The notes under the pieces are model-generated. The model was not told the DNA's origin and made no database searches. It saw only the letters and a program-made list of their open reading frames with translations. A DNA stretch of 40,668 bases, taken from Euryarchaeota archaeon SM23-78. GTDB lineage: Archaea > Nanobdellota > Nanobdellia > Woesearchaeales > SM23-78. The position numbers and the translations under genes are program-made. Shown here piece by piece: positions 8,208-15,637 of the stretch (the stretch's first letter is position 1; each line of letters opens with the position of its first letter). The stretch is taken from positions 1 through 40,668 of the forward strand of contig LSSJ01000008.1 of the NCBI GenBank assembly GCA_001595785.1, read 5' to 3'.

Positions 8208-8867
8208 ATGAAAACCTTTTTTATTGAAGCAAGGTATAAAGGTAAGATTGAGCTTCCTGATGAGCTAGTTGGCTTGTTACCAGGTAAAGTTGCTTTATTT
8301 TCTTCAGTGCAATTTTTGGATGGCCTTGAAAAGGCTAGGAAGAAAATTGAGAGCCGAGGTAAAAAGGTTTTTTTATTAAAAACAGAGCACACAAAATATC
8401 CTGGACAACTGCTTGGCTGTAGTATAAAAGAGTTCAAAAAAGACTTTGACGCCTTCTTATACATCGGTGATGGATGCTTTCACCCAAAGGCATTAGTGTT
8501 GAAAAACCATAAACCTGCCTTTGCGCTTAATCCTTTTTCTAAAAAATATTTTAAACTAGATGAAAAAGATGTTAAGGATATGAAGAAGAAGCAAAAAGGC
8601 GCAATGCTAAAGTTTATGAGCAGTAAAGAAATTGGTGTATTAGTAAGCATAAAGCCCGGACAATACAACATCAAGAAGGCTCATGAGCTTGAAAAGAAAT
8701 TTCCAGACAAGAATTTCTATCTATTAATCTTTGACACCCTTGACTTTGCAGAGCTAGAGAACTTCCCCTTTGTTGAATGTTTTGTGAATACTGCCTGTCC
8801 AAGAATAAGCTATGATGAATATGACAAGATAAGCAAGCCTGTGATTAATGTTGATGATTTATCTTGA
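8208..8867 (+). CDS. dph2: diphthamide synthase Dph2, C-terminal part (split gene)
   Basis: The 219 residues match the middle and C-terminal domains of archaeal Dph2, the radical-SAM-like [4Fe-4S] enzyme that moves the 3-amino-3-carboxypropyl group of SAM to a histidine of elongation factor 2. Two of the three cluster cysteines are present: Cys71 in PGQLLGC and Cys197 in NTACPRISYDEY. The usual N-terminal domain with the first cysteine is absent; the product starts at MKTFFIEARYKG, equivalent to the strand after the first domain. That first domain is encoded separately at 29153-29404. The gene ends 9 bp inside the convergent S7 gene. I infer a two-chain Dph2 rather than a pseudogene, because both halves keep the conserved residues. 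Confidence 0.85.
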   Translation: MKTFFIEARYKGKIELPDELVGLLPGKVALFSSVQFLDGLEKARKKIESRGKKVFLLKTEHTKYPGQLLGCSIKEFKKDFDAFLYIGDGCFHPKALVLKNHKPAFALNPFSKKYFKLDEKDVKDMKKKQKGAMLKFMSSKEIGVLVSIKPGQYNIKKAHELEKKFPDKNFYLLIFDTLDFAELENFPFVECFVNTACPRISYDEYDKISKPVINVDDLS

Positions 8868-9458
8868 AGCATCCGCCTGTCTCTCCAACTCAAACTTCTT
8901 AGAAATAGCTAGTGAATCTCCTGAAGAATCGTATGCTCCTATTATCTCTCTGGCTAAGCTTTCCTCTGCACTTATCCTTTTATTAAAGGCTTTGTGATAA
9001 GCTCCTTGCACAAAGAACTTAAGAGCAGTGTCCACTCTTCTCTGAGGAGCCATCTCAACTGCTTTGGGATAACGAGCTCCTCCGTACTCAATGGTTATGA
9101 TTTCTTCTCTTGGAGCAGCGTTCTCAATGGCGTTGACAAACACCTCAACAGGGTTCTTCTTGGTTTTCTGCTCAATAATCTTAAGGGCTTCTTCTACTAT
9201 CCATAAAGCATTTGCTCCTTTACCAGTCACATGATAACTAGTCTTAAAATGCTTTTTTCCTTTATGCCCAGGATTCATAACCCGATTGATTAACCTCTCA
9301 ACTATGAAGAGCTTTGATTTATGGAATCTGTTCCCAGCGTATCTTGCCCCTGTTTTTGGAACAATAACTGGGTTAACATTAATATATCTAACTAAGCCAG
9401 GGTCTTTTACTTTTATGCCTGAGCAGTCCCATTTGTTGAATGCAAGTACTTTTGTCAT
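8859..9458 (-). CDS. rps7: 30S ribosomal protein S7
   Basis: The 199-residue protein is the archaeal/eukaryotic-type S7 (uS7), a primary 16S rRNA binder that organises the 30S head. Recognisable stretches are NRVMNPGHKGKKHF, VEVFVNAIENAAPREE, GGARYPKAVEMAPQRRVDTA and the C-terminal SLAREIIGAY...KKFELERQADASR. Its length is typical for archaea. A TATA box (TTTATAAA on the minus strand, 9491-9484) lies about 26-33 nt before the ATG, giving a nearly leaderless transcript. It overlaps the convergent Dph2 gene by 9 bp. It stands apart from the usual rps12-rps7-EF2 cluster, at least within this window. Confidence 0.95.
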   Translation of the reverse strand: MTKVLAFNKWDCSGIKVKDPGLVRYINVNPVIVPKTGARYAGNRFHKSKLFIVERLINRVMNPGHKGKKHFKTSYHVTGKGANALWIVEEALKIIEQKTKKNPVEVFVNAIENAAPREEIITIEYGGARYPKAVEMAPQRRVDTALKFFVQGAYHKAFNKRISAEESLAREIIGAYDSSGDSLAISKKFELERQADASR

Positions 9459-9483
9459 ATTTATTGAGGAGAAAAGAGGACGC

Positions 9484-9491
9484 TTTATAAA
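9484..9491 (-). promoter_or_regulatory. TATA box for rps7
   Basis: TTTATAAA on the minus strand, about 26-33 nt upstream of the ATG at 9458, is the spacing expected for an archaeal TATA box with a very short leader. Confidence 0.6.
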
Positions 9492-9542
9492 TGTTTTGTA
9501 TGTTTTTTACAAAACATTCTCAAAAACCGTTTTTGGTTTTTG
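9490..9542. repeat. two adjacent hairpins between rps7 and the methyltransferase gene
   Basis: AATGTTTTGTA (9490-9500) pairs perfectly with TACAAAACATT (9508-9518) over a 7-nt loop, and CAAAAACC (9521-9528) pairs with GGTTTTTG (9535-9542) over a 6-nt loop. They lie between divergent promoters. The second resembles the CAAAA...TTTTG members of the mini-hairpin family seen elsewhere in this window. Confidence 0.6.
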
Positions 9543-9596
9543 TTGAAGCTTTTTGTTTAAATATATTTAAATAGATAAATCTACTTCCTGATTTTC

Positions 9597-10253
9597 ATGG
9601 CATTAGATTATAAAGGAACATTTGATATTAGTTTTAAAATGCTGGAAACAGCGCATGACCCTAATCAAGCTAAAATTAGAGCATATTTTTTTGAAAAAGA
9701 AAATGAGTTCTTTAGAAAGCATATTAGAAATCAGAAGGTTTTAGTGGCTGGCTCTGGGCTTGGCCATGATTCTTTCGAGTTAGCAAGATACAATAAACAA
9801 GTTATTGGTATTGAGCTTCATGAACCCTTGGTTGAAATTGCAAAAAAAAGGGCACAGGAACTGGGTTTAAAAAATGTTGAATTTAGAGGCGGAGATTTTA
9901 CACAATTAGATTATAAAGATAAGTCCTTTGATTCTGCTGTGCTTAATATGGGGACTATTGGTACTTTAGAAGATAAGGTTAAAGCAATTAAGGAATTATT
10001 AAGAATAGCTAATCTTGTTTATCTAGATTTTTATCCCCCAACCCAAACAGGGTTGCAAATAAGAAAAAAGATGTATGAAGAAGAGAAATGGAAGAACGTA
10101 AGAATTAATGATACAAGGATTGTTAGTGATGATGGTCTAGATTCAATACCTATTTCAAAGAAAGAAATGAGTGAAATTGTTAATTCTATTAATGCAAGGG
10201 TTAAGTATTATCCCTTATGTGATTTTGCTGTTATGGCTGAGATTACTGTTTAG
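9597..10253 (+). CDS. SAM-dependent class I methyltransferase
   Basis: The 218-residue product has a Rossmann-fold methyltransferase core: motif I is KVLVAGSGLGHDSFELA (about 48-64), the acidic end of strand 2 is VIGIELHEP, motif II/III lies at VEFRGGDFTQLDYKDKSFDSAVL, and LLRIANLVYLDFYP follows. The Gly-rich loop reads GSGLG. The substrate cannot be told; the N-terminal helix rich in charged residues and the small size fit a Methyltransf_11/25-type enzyme for a small molecule or a protein. TTTAAATA-type A/T stretches precede the start. Its stop codon overlaps the end of the convergent gene by 11 bp. Confidence 0.8.
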   Translation: MALDYKGTFDISFKMLETAHDPNQAKIRAYFFEKENEFFRKHIRNQKVLVAGSGLGHDSFELARYNKQVIGIELHEPLVEIAKKRAQELGLKNVEFRGGDFTQLDYKDKSFDSAVLNMGTIGTLEDKVKAIKELLRIANLVYLDFYPPTQTGLQIRKKMYEEEKWKNVRINDTRIVSDDGLDSIPISKKEMSEIVNSINARVKYYPLCDFAVMAEITV

Positions 10254-10779
10254 ATAAAATACTAAACATAACATGGTAAAAGCCAGGTTCTGGTCCTTTA
10301 ATCTCTTTTAGATGAATTCCTGCATACACAACTGGCTTTTTATATAGCTCAACTGAAGTTACTGTAACTTTTAGAAAATCCCAATTAACAAGAATTTCTT
10401 CTTCTGGTTTTGTAGAAATCTCCATTATTACTAGCAAAGGATGTTCAACAAAGCTTATAAGACTCAGTGCATAATATTCAAAAGCTTTTTTGCCTAGAGG
10501 AGTGTCACCAGTAAGGTAAGAGTGCAAGGCATGATAAGCATCAAAGCGCAGGTTTTCCTCAGGCATAGGTGTCTTCCCATGTTTTTTCTTTACGCTTATA
10601 TTCATAGGAGCAAATGCAACTGATTCTGGATTAATATATATTTTGTCTCCTTGGTTTAAGCCTAGTGCATCTTCCAAAGACAAACTTTTCATATCAATTT
10701 TCTTTATACCTAACTTTGATTCTTTTACGAATCTTTTTAATTCTAAATTTTTCAGTAATTCTAATGACTTCTCTGTCAT
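10243..10779 (-). CDS. hypothetical protein
   Basis: I do not recognise this 178-residue protein. The frame extends upstream to 10833, but the ATG at 10779 (MTEKSLELLKNLELKRF) is preferred because the extra residues are hydrophobic and AT-encoded and a TATA-like TTAATAAAT (minus strand, about 10809-10801) lies roughly 30 nt before it. It has no signal peptide or membrane segment; it is mixed alpha/beta with a central KKKHGKTPMPEENLRFDAYHALHSYLTGDTPLGKKAFEYYALSL-type helical region. It faces the methyltransferase gene convergently with an 11-bp overlap and shares a promoter region with the MFS gene. Confidence 0.65.
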   Translation of the reverse strand: MTEKSLELLKNLELKRFVKESKLGIKKIDMKSLSLEDALGLNQGDKIYINPESVAFAPMNISVKKKHGKTPMPEENLRFDAYHALHSYLTGDTPLGKKAFEYYALSLISFVEHPLLVIMEISTKPEEEILVNWDFLKVTVTSVELYKKPVVYAGIHLKEIKGPEPGFYHVMFSILSKQ

Positions 10780-10843
10780 ATTCGTAAGAAACAATAGGGA
10801 ATTTATTAATATTATGGAAATAATTGTTCTCAAGGAAAAACCA

Positions 10844-10850
10844 TTTAAAT
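10844..10850 (+). promoter_or_regulatory. TATA box for the MFS transporter gene
   Basis: TTTAAAT preceded by CCA lies 22-28 nt before ATG 10872. This supports 10872 rather than the in-frame start at 10824 and implies a leaderless transcript. Confidence 0.55.
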
Positions 10851-10871
10851 AAGAATATCCAGAAAATAGGT

Positions 10872-12011
10872 ATGCTCAACCATCACGTACGATTTTCGCA
10901 TTATTTCCCGTTTTTAAAAAAGGAGATTAATGAGATTTTCCTGGTTCATTCTATCGACGGCTTTGTTAACTCCTTATTCGGTATTTTCGTTCCTATTTAC
11001 CTCTTAACTCTGGGTTTCTCTGTATCACAAGTCTTAATATATTACATTTTGAAGTATTTAGCAGTTTCTGCTTTCTTTTTTCTGGTGGGTTATATATCTA
11101 ATCGTCTTGGATTAAAGCATACTATGCTTGCAAGGTTGCCTTTCTTCTTGCTTTTCCTTATCTTACTGTATTTCCTTTCTTCAATATATATACCTTTAAT
11201 CATGATAATACTTCTGCATGCTTTTTATGAAGCTATGTATTGGATGCCTTTACACTCCTTGTTTGCTAGAAGTGCAAAGCATTATGAGATGGGTTCTCAG
11301 GTGGGTAAATTATCTTCTCTTCCAAAAATTGCTCACATAATAGCTCCTCTGATAGGAGGTTCTATCACTGTCTTCTTTGGGTTTGGCACCTTGTTCCTGG
11401 TCTCAATGGTACTCCTAGCTACTTCTATAGTTCCTTTATTCTATACTCCTGAGATTAAGCCTCATGTTAAGTTCAGTATGAGAGAAGTAAAGGATATTGT
11501 TAAGAAACACATAAAATACTTTCTTGGCCTTGGTTTCCAGTACATCAGTGATTCTGCAGAGATTGTTATCTGGCCTATTTTTGTTTTTTTAACTCTGAGG
11601 AGTCTTTTGTCCATTGGGATGATTGGTAGCTTACTAGCTGCCGGAGGTATCTTGTTCACTTTGCTGGTGGGCAAGCTCTCTGATAAGGTTAATAAGAAGT
11701 TCCTTATTAGAATGGGAGCAGGGCTTATGGCTCTTATATATTTTTTCAGGTTCTTTGTAAGCACAGAGGCCAGTATTTATTTATTGACCATTCTGGCAGG
11801 TTTCTTTATTGTATTGCTCTTTGTTCCTTTTGATTCAATAATCTATAATATTGCTAAGAAGAGTAATATTGATGAATTCATAATTATAAGAGAAATCTTT
11901 GTTACTATTGGTAGAATATCTCTGCTAATTATTGCGCTTGCCTTTGTAGATAGACTAGGAGTTACCTTTATTGTGACAAGTGTTTCTCAGCTGTTCTTTT
12001 TGTTCTTCTAG
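10872..12011 (+). CDS. MFS-type transporter
   Basis: The 379-residue, very hydrophobic protein has about 11-12 predicted membrane helices, starting near VNSLFGIFVPIYLLTLGF, and the MFS loop 2-3 signature in a weak form (GYISNRLGLKHTML, equivalent to GxLaDRfGrRk). A second such loop, GKLSDKVNKKFLIR, follows helix 8, the expected internal pseudo-repeat. The substrate is unknown. Start 10872 (MLNHHVRFSHYFP) is chosen over 10824 from the TATA spacing. It ends with a run of Phe codons; aIF2-gamma follows with its own promoter. Confidence 0.8.
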   Translation: MLNHHVRFSHYFPFLKKEINEIFLVHSIDGFVNSLFGIFVPIYLLTLGFSVSQVLIYYILKYLAVSAFFFLVGYISNRLGLKHTMLARLPFFLLFLILLYFLSSIYIPLIMIILLHAFYEAMYWMPLHSLFARSAKHYEMGSQVGKLSSLPKIAHIIAPLIGGSITVFFGFGTLFLVSMVLLATSIVPLFYTPEIKPHVKFSMREVKDIVKKHIKYFLGLGFQYISDSAEIVIWPIFVFLTLRSLLSIGMIGSLLAAGGILFTLLVGKLSDKVNKKFLIRMGAGLMALIYFFRFFVSTEASIYLLTILAGFFIVLLFVPFDSIIYNIAKKSNIDEFIIIREIFVTIGRISLLIIALAFVDRLGVTFIVTSVSQLFFLFF

Positions 12012-12026
12012 ATTTTTTCAACAATC

Positions 12027-12034
12027 TTTATAAA
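12027..12034 (+). promoter_or_regulatory. TATA box for the aIF2-gamma gene
   Basis: TTTATAAA lies 25-32 nt before ATG 12059; it favours ATG over the upstream TTG at 12053 as the start. Confidence 0.6.
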
Positions 12035-12058
12035 TCCCGTCTATTTTCAGGGTTGGTA

Positions 12059-13558
12059 ATGGTAGGAAAGAAAAAAACAGCTGTAAAAAAGAAGAAAGAT
12101 GCTACTAAGAAAACTACTAAAAAGAAAGAAACTAAAAAAAAAGAAAAGAAAGCAACAAAGAAAAAAGAGCCTAAGGAGAAAAAAGTTAAGAAAGAAATAA
12201 AGAAATCACAGAAATCTAAGATTTCTGGGAAGTTAGAGACTACGTCTCAAACTAAAGAAGTTAAGGAGAAGAAAGAAGTTAAAAAAGCTAAGGAAGAGAT
12301 AAAGGAGGAAAAAATAGAGATAGATACAAAGGAGGGTGGCCAGCCTGTTGTTAATATTGGTCTTGTTGGTCATGTTGATCATGGAAAGACTACGCTTACT
12401 GAGAAGTTGAGTGGTAAGTGGACTGATACTCATTCTGAGGAGATTAAGAGGGGTATTACTATTAGGCTTGGCTATGCTGATGCTGTTTTTAGGAAGTGCC
12501 CTAAGTGTAAAGGAGTTGAGGCTTTTACTGTGAGCAAGACTTGCTCTAAGCACAAGGTTCCTACTACTTTTGTGAGAAAGGTTAGTTTTATTGATGCTCC
12601 TGGGCATGAGAGTCTTATGGCTACTATGCTTAGCGGCGCTACTATTATGGATGGTGCTTTGCTCTTAATTGCTGCTAATGAACCTTGTCCTCAGCCTCAG
12701 ACAAGAGAGCACTTAATGGCTTTGAAGATTGCTGGAATAAAGCACGTTGTTGTTGTGCAGAACAAGATTGACCTTGTTGCAAAGGAAAGGGCTATGAGGA
12801 ATTATAAGGAGATTAAGAATTTCTTGAAAAGCACTGATTATGAAGGCGCTCCTATTATTCCTGTGAGTGCTCAGCATGGTGTTAATATTGATGTTCTGAT
12901 TAAGGCTATTGAGGATTATATTCCTACTCCTGTTAGAGACCCTAAGGCTAAGCCTTTGCTCATTGTTGCTAGGAGTTTTGATATTAACAAGCCTGGTGTT
13001 GTTCCTGATAAGATGGGGGGTGGTGTGCTTGGAGGAGCCATTATTAAGGGTAAGCTTAGAGTTGGTGATAGGATTGAGATTAGGCCTGGTAGAGTGGTTG
13101 AGGAGCAGAACAAAACTGTTGCTAAACCTATAACCACCACTATTGTGAGTGCTATGACTGGTGGCGGAATAGTTGAGGAGCTTGGCCCTGGTGGTAGTGT
13201 TGCTGTTCAGACAACTCTTGACCCTAGTGTTGTGCATTCTGATAGTCTTACTGGTAATCTGGTGGGTTTACCTGATAATCTACCTAAGATATGGTATGAC
13301 TTAAGCTTAGAGGTTCATCTCTTGGAAAGAGTGGTCGGCAGTCAGGAAGAGCTTGAGGTTGAACCTATTAAGATGAATGAAGTCTTATTGCTCAATGTTG
13401 ATGGTGAGAAGAGTATTGGGTTTGTATATGAGCTTAGCAAAGACACTGTTAAGTGCAAGTTAAAGATGCCTTTATGCGCTAATTCTGGTGATAAGGTAAC
13501 CATTTCTAGGCGTATTGGCACTAGGTTTAGGCTTATTGGTTATGCTGTTATAAAATAA
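12059..13558 (+). CDS. eif2g: translation initiation factor aIF2 subunit gamma with Lys-rich N-terminal extension
   Basis: The core (about residue 95 on) is the GTPase that carries initiator Met-tRNA to the small subunit: P-loop GHVDHGKTTL (104-113), switch I RGITIRLGYAD, zinc knuckle CPKC...CSKH (a His in place of the last Cys), DAPGHESLM, NKIDLV, and SAQHG, followed by two beta-barrel domains. The core length is normal; the first 90 or so residues are an added Lys/Glu-rich tail that archaeal homologues usually lack. Within it, residues about 50-67 (SQKSKISGKLETTSQTKE) are encoded by two mini-hairpins and share an exact 30-nt stretch with the S3Ae gene. Codons here end mostly in T, unlike the A-ending PHP gene next door. 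Confidence 0.95.
   Translation: MVGKKKTAVKKKKDATKKTTKKKETKKKEKKATKKKEPKEKKVKKEIKKSQKSKISGKLETTSQTKEVKEKKEVKKAKEEIKEEKIEIDTKEGGQPVVNIGLVGHVDHGKTTLTEKLSGKWTDTHSEEIKRGITIRLGYADAVFRKCPKCKGVEAFTVSKTCSKHKVPTTFVRKVSFIDAPGHESLMATMLSGATIMDGALLLIAANEPCPQPQTREHLMALKIAGIKHVVVVQNKIDLVAKERAMRNYKEIKNFLKSTDYEGAPIIPVSAQHGVNIDVLIKAIEDYIPTPVRDPKAKPLLIVARSFDINKPGVVPDKMGGGVLGGAIIKGKLRVGDRIEIRPGRVVEEQNKTVAKPITTTIVSAMTGGGIVEELGPGGSVAVQTTLDPSVVHSDSLTGNLVGLPDNLPKIWYDLSLEVHLLERVVGSQEELEVEPIKMNEVLLLNVDGEKSIGFVYELSKDTVKCKLKMPLCANSGDKVTISRRIGTRFRLIGYAVIK
12209..12260 (+). repeat. mini-hairpin insert inside aIF2-gamma coding sequence
   Basis: CAGAAATC (12209-12216), loop TAA, GATTTCTG (12220-12227) is followed by GAGAC (12236-12240), loop TAC, GTCTC (12244-12248). 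The 30 nt at 12231-12260 are identical to 28899-28928 in the S3Ae gene and read in the same frame (LETTSQTKE). Confidence 0.85.
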
Positions 13559-13601
13559 AAAAATAAATTAAGTACTTAATAGTAGTAACAATTTAGAAAG
13601 A

Positions 13602-13609
13602 TTTATAAA
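13602..13609 (+). promoter_or_regulatory. TATA box for the PHP-domain gene
   Basis: TTTATAAA overlaps the first in-frame ATG (13609), which therefore cannot be the usual start; the next in-frame ATG at 13639 lies at a suitable distance. Confidence 0.55.
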
Positions 13610-13638
13610 TGGTATCTGCTTCTATCTCTAGCAGTAGA

Positions 13639-14517
13639 ATGGTAAAACCCAAGAACAAAACACACATAGAACTCCACGCTCATCCAAACTTTGATTCTTA
13701 TGGACTAGAAAAAGTAGTCAAAGCTATGAAGAAAAAAGAACTAGACATAGTAGCACTAATAGACCTTGACAGGCCCATCTTTGAGCAAATACTAGCAGAA
13801 GCATACTATCAAACAAAGAAAAATAAAACCAGTGTAGAGGATGACAGCCTGGCAGTAGTAATAAGAAAAGAAAAAAGAAAATACATAGAAGAATACATCT
13901 TTCTAAAAGGCATAGAGCTAACTACCAAAGACAATTTCCACTTAATAACCATAGGATACAACCAAGTGCCAGAAAAACCAGAGCCAATAAGAAAAATAAT
14001 AGACACAGCCCTGGAAAAAGAAGCCCTGGTCATATTCGACCATCCACTAGTAGACAACGCAAATGTAAGAAAAGAGCTAAGCAGAGAGCAGGAAGAAGAA
14101 ATAAAAAAAATATGCAGGGACTATACAGGAAGAATAGCTCTTGAATGGAACGCCCACCTCATACCTTGGGTAAGAAAACTCCTGGGAGGAAGCGATGCTA
14201 ATAAGAGAACAAGATTTGACTTCTCATACAAGCTCTACCAGGACGAAAGAGTAAATGCTCCAATAGTCACAGACACAGACCTGCATGCCAAGAACAAGTA
14301 CGGCTTAGGAGAGCTAGGAAGAGCAAGAATAAAAATAGATAATCAGAACATGGACAAAAGTTCTGGCAGAGCAATCATAGACTCATTAAAAGAAAACATT
14401 TTTGCAGGAAAGTACGAGAACACCTATGAATATGTATCATTCCTGCACTTCACCTTCTTATTTGGGCTGCCCTACTTACTAAACCCTATCAAAGCAAGGT
14501 TTGCTGGTAAGCACTAG
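13639..14517 (+). CDS. PHP-domain metal-dependent hydrolase-like protein
   Basis: The 292-residue product starts MVKPKNKTHIELHAHPNFDSYG, with the HxH motif (His13, His15) of the PHP superfamily, followed by IELTT (metal-bridging Glu region), LVIFDHPL and TDTDLHAKNKYG (Asp/His ligands). PHP enzymes are phosphoesterases acting on nucleic acids or small phosphates; the substrate here is unknown. The motif order is right, but one would need a structure model to check that all ligands are there. The C terminus has a hydrophobic stretch, FLHFTFLFGLPYLLNPI. Start 13639 is chosen because a TATA box overlaps the earlier ATG. The gene uses strikingly A-ending codons (ATA, CTA, AGA). Confidence 0.75.
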   Translation: MVKPKNKTHIELHAHPNFDSYGLEKVVKAMKKKELDIVALIDLDRPIFEQILAEAYYQTKKNKTSVEDDSLAVVIRKEKRKYIEEYIFLKGIELTTKDNFHLITIGYNQVPEKPEPIRKIIDTALEKEALVIFDHPLVDNANVRKELSREQEEEIKKICRDYTGRIALEWNAHLIPWVRKLLGGSDANKRTRFDFSYKLYQDERVNAPIVTDTDLHAKNKYGLGELGRARIKIDNQNMDKSSGRAIIDSLKENIFAGKYENTYEYVSFLHFTFLFGLPYLLNPIKARFAGKH

Positions 14518-14575
14518 TTTTTTCCGCAAAATTTAAATACAAAACTAGCTTCACCACTTTAAAGGGGGGATAAAA

Positions 14576-14878
14576 ATGAAGGTTTCCAAACTAGCTCTGT
14601 GTATTATCCTAGGATTAATGTTCGTGTTAATGGGAGTTCTTAGTGTAGCAGCGTATAGTTATTATTATCCATCTTACAGGTATCCTTATAATTATCAAAG
14701 GTACCGCTACTACCAACCTTATATATATTACGGACCTTTCTATATGCATGGCTGGTATGCGCCTGCTTATTACTATTACAGATACAGCCCACCGAGATAT
14801 TTTTACTACTACCACACACATTATTATTATTACCCTTATTATAACAGGCCTTGCACTAACTGGGGGGGTTGCTGGTGA
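14576..14878 (+). CDS. small exported tyrosine-rich protein
   Basis: The 100-residue protein has a signal peptide (about 1-26, LALCIILGLMFVLMGVLSVAA) and a mature part in which about 31 of 74 residues are Tyr, with runs such as YYYYRYSPPRYFYYYH and HYYYYPYYN, plus Arg, Pro and His. The only two cysteines are in the tail CTNWGGCW and could form a disulfide or a metal site. I do not recognise the family; Tyr-rich exported proteins can be surface adhesives or structural coats, but this is a guess. An AAAGGGGGGATAAAAATG ribosome binding site fixes the start, and TTTAAATAC upstream is a likely TATA box. Confidence 0.75.
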   Translation: MKVSKLALCIILGLMFVLMGVLSVAAYSYYYPSYRYPYNYQRYRYYQPYIYYGPFYMHGWYAPAYYYYRYSPPRYFYYYHTHYYYYPYYNRPCTNWGGCW

Positions 14879-15021
14879 TAAGCTAAACACAAACTTTTTA
14901 AACAACCCTTTTTCTCTTTTACTCGTTGATAGATGAACCGGTCCTTTGGCTTGTTCATACTGGAAGCATAAGAGTTCTTATGTTTCTAATCGATAATAAA
15001 AAGTCCATTCGTTAGCTTATA

Positions 15022-15160
15022 GGGGACTAAGCACACGAAGTGTGCGCATGTCGCCTGCCTTTTGTAAACTCATCAGAAATGCTTAGCATTTCTGGGAGTC
15101 CCAAAAAGCTTTGCTTTTTGATGACTTTGGGTAGTAAACGAAGCGAACGAGTGAAAAGTT
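15022..15160 (-). repeat. structured intergenic element, copy 1
   Basis: The stretch before rps15 holds three hairpins: GCACAC/GTGTGC (15031-15045, loop GAA), CAGAAATGC/GCATTTCTG (15074-15094, loop TTA) and CAAAAAGC/GCTTTTTG (15102-15120, loop TTT). GGGACT (15023-15028) pairs with AGTCCC (15097-15102) and closes a junction around the first two. Its reverse complement aligns with 24932-25064 over almost its whole length. No reading frame is visible; the 293-bp gap between genes also holds CATAAGA/TCTTATG just upstream (about 14968-14983). Confidence 0.75.
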
Positions 15161-15171
15161 AAGGTGAAAAT

Positions 15172-15627
15172 ATGGCACGTATGCATTCAAGAGCAAGGGG
15201 TAAGAGCAGGAGTACTAGGCCTAGTAAGAAGGTTGCTCCTAGTTGGTTGAAGTACAAACCCAAAGAAGTGGAGTTGCTTGTTATTAAGTATGCCAAGGAG
15301 GGTAAGAATCCTTCTCAAATAGGAATCTATCTTAGAGACGGATATGGTATTCCTGATGTTAAGCTGGTGACTAATAAGAGCATAACCCAGATTTTAAAGG
15401 AGAAGAATCTGTTAAAAGAGATTCCTGAGGATTTGATGGCTCTGATTAGAAAGGCTGTGCTCATTAGAAAGCATCTTGGGGAGAACAAGAAGGATATGCC
15501 TGCTAAGAGGGGTTTGCAATTAACAGAGTCTAAGATTAAGAGGCTTACCAAGTATTATAAGAAGATTGGTAGATTACCAATGACTTGGCGTTATGATCCT
15601 GAGAGGATCAAGTTAGTGGTAGAGTAA
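15172..15627 (+). CDS. rps15: 30S ribosomal protein S15 (archaeal type)
   Basis: The 151 residues match archaeal/eukaryotic S15 (uS15), which binds the 16S rRNA central domain. It has the archaeal N-terminal extension (MARMHSRARGKSRSTRPSKK...PSWLKYKPKEVE) and the conserved helical core with LVTNKSITQILKEKNL, EDLMALIRKAVLIRKHL and SKIKRLTKYYKKIGRLPMTWRYDPE. The start has a good ribosome binding site (AAGGTGAAAATATG). It is followed 10 nt later by the DHH nuclease gene, an arrangement common in archaea. Confidence 0.96.
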   Translation: MARMHSRARGKSRSTRPSKKVAPSWLKYKPKEVELLVIKYAKEGKNPSQIGIYLRDGYGIPDVKLVTNKSITQILKEKNLLKEIPEDLMALIRKAVLIRKHLGENKKDMPAKRGLQLTESKIKRLTKYYKKIGRLPMTWRYDPERIKLVVE

Positions 15628-15637
15628 GTAGAGAAAC

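Noticed and set aside
8208-8867. Dph2 fragment as a dead pseudogene
   Set aside because: It starts and ends cleanly, keeps the Cys motifs, and the missing domain is intact elsewhere with its own promoter.
12233-13237. Minus-strand frames opposite aIF2-gamma
   Set aside because: Products are Asn/Ser/Leu-rich mirror translations of a clearly conserved gene.
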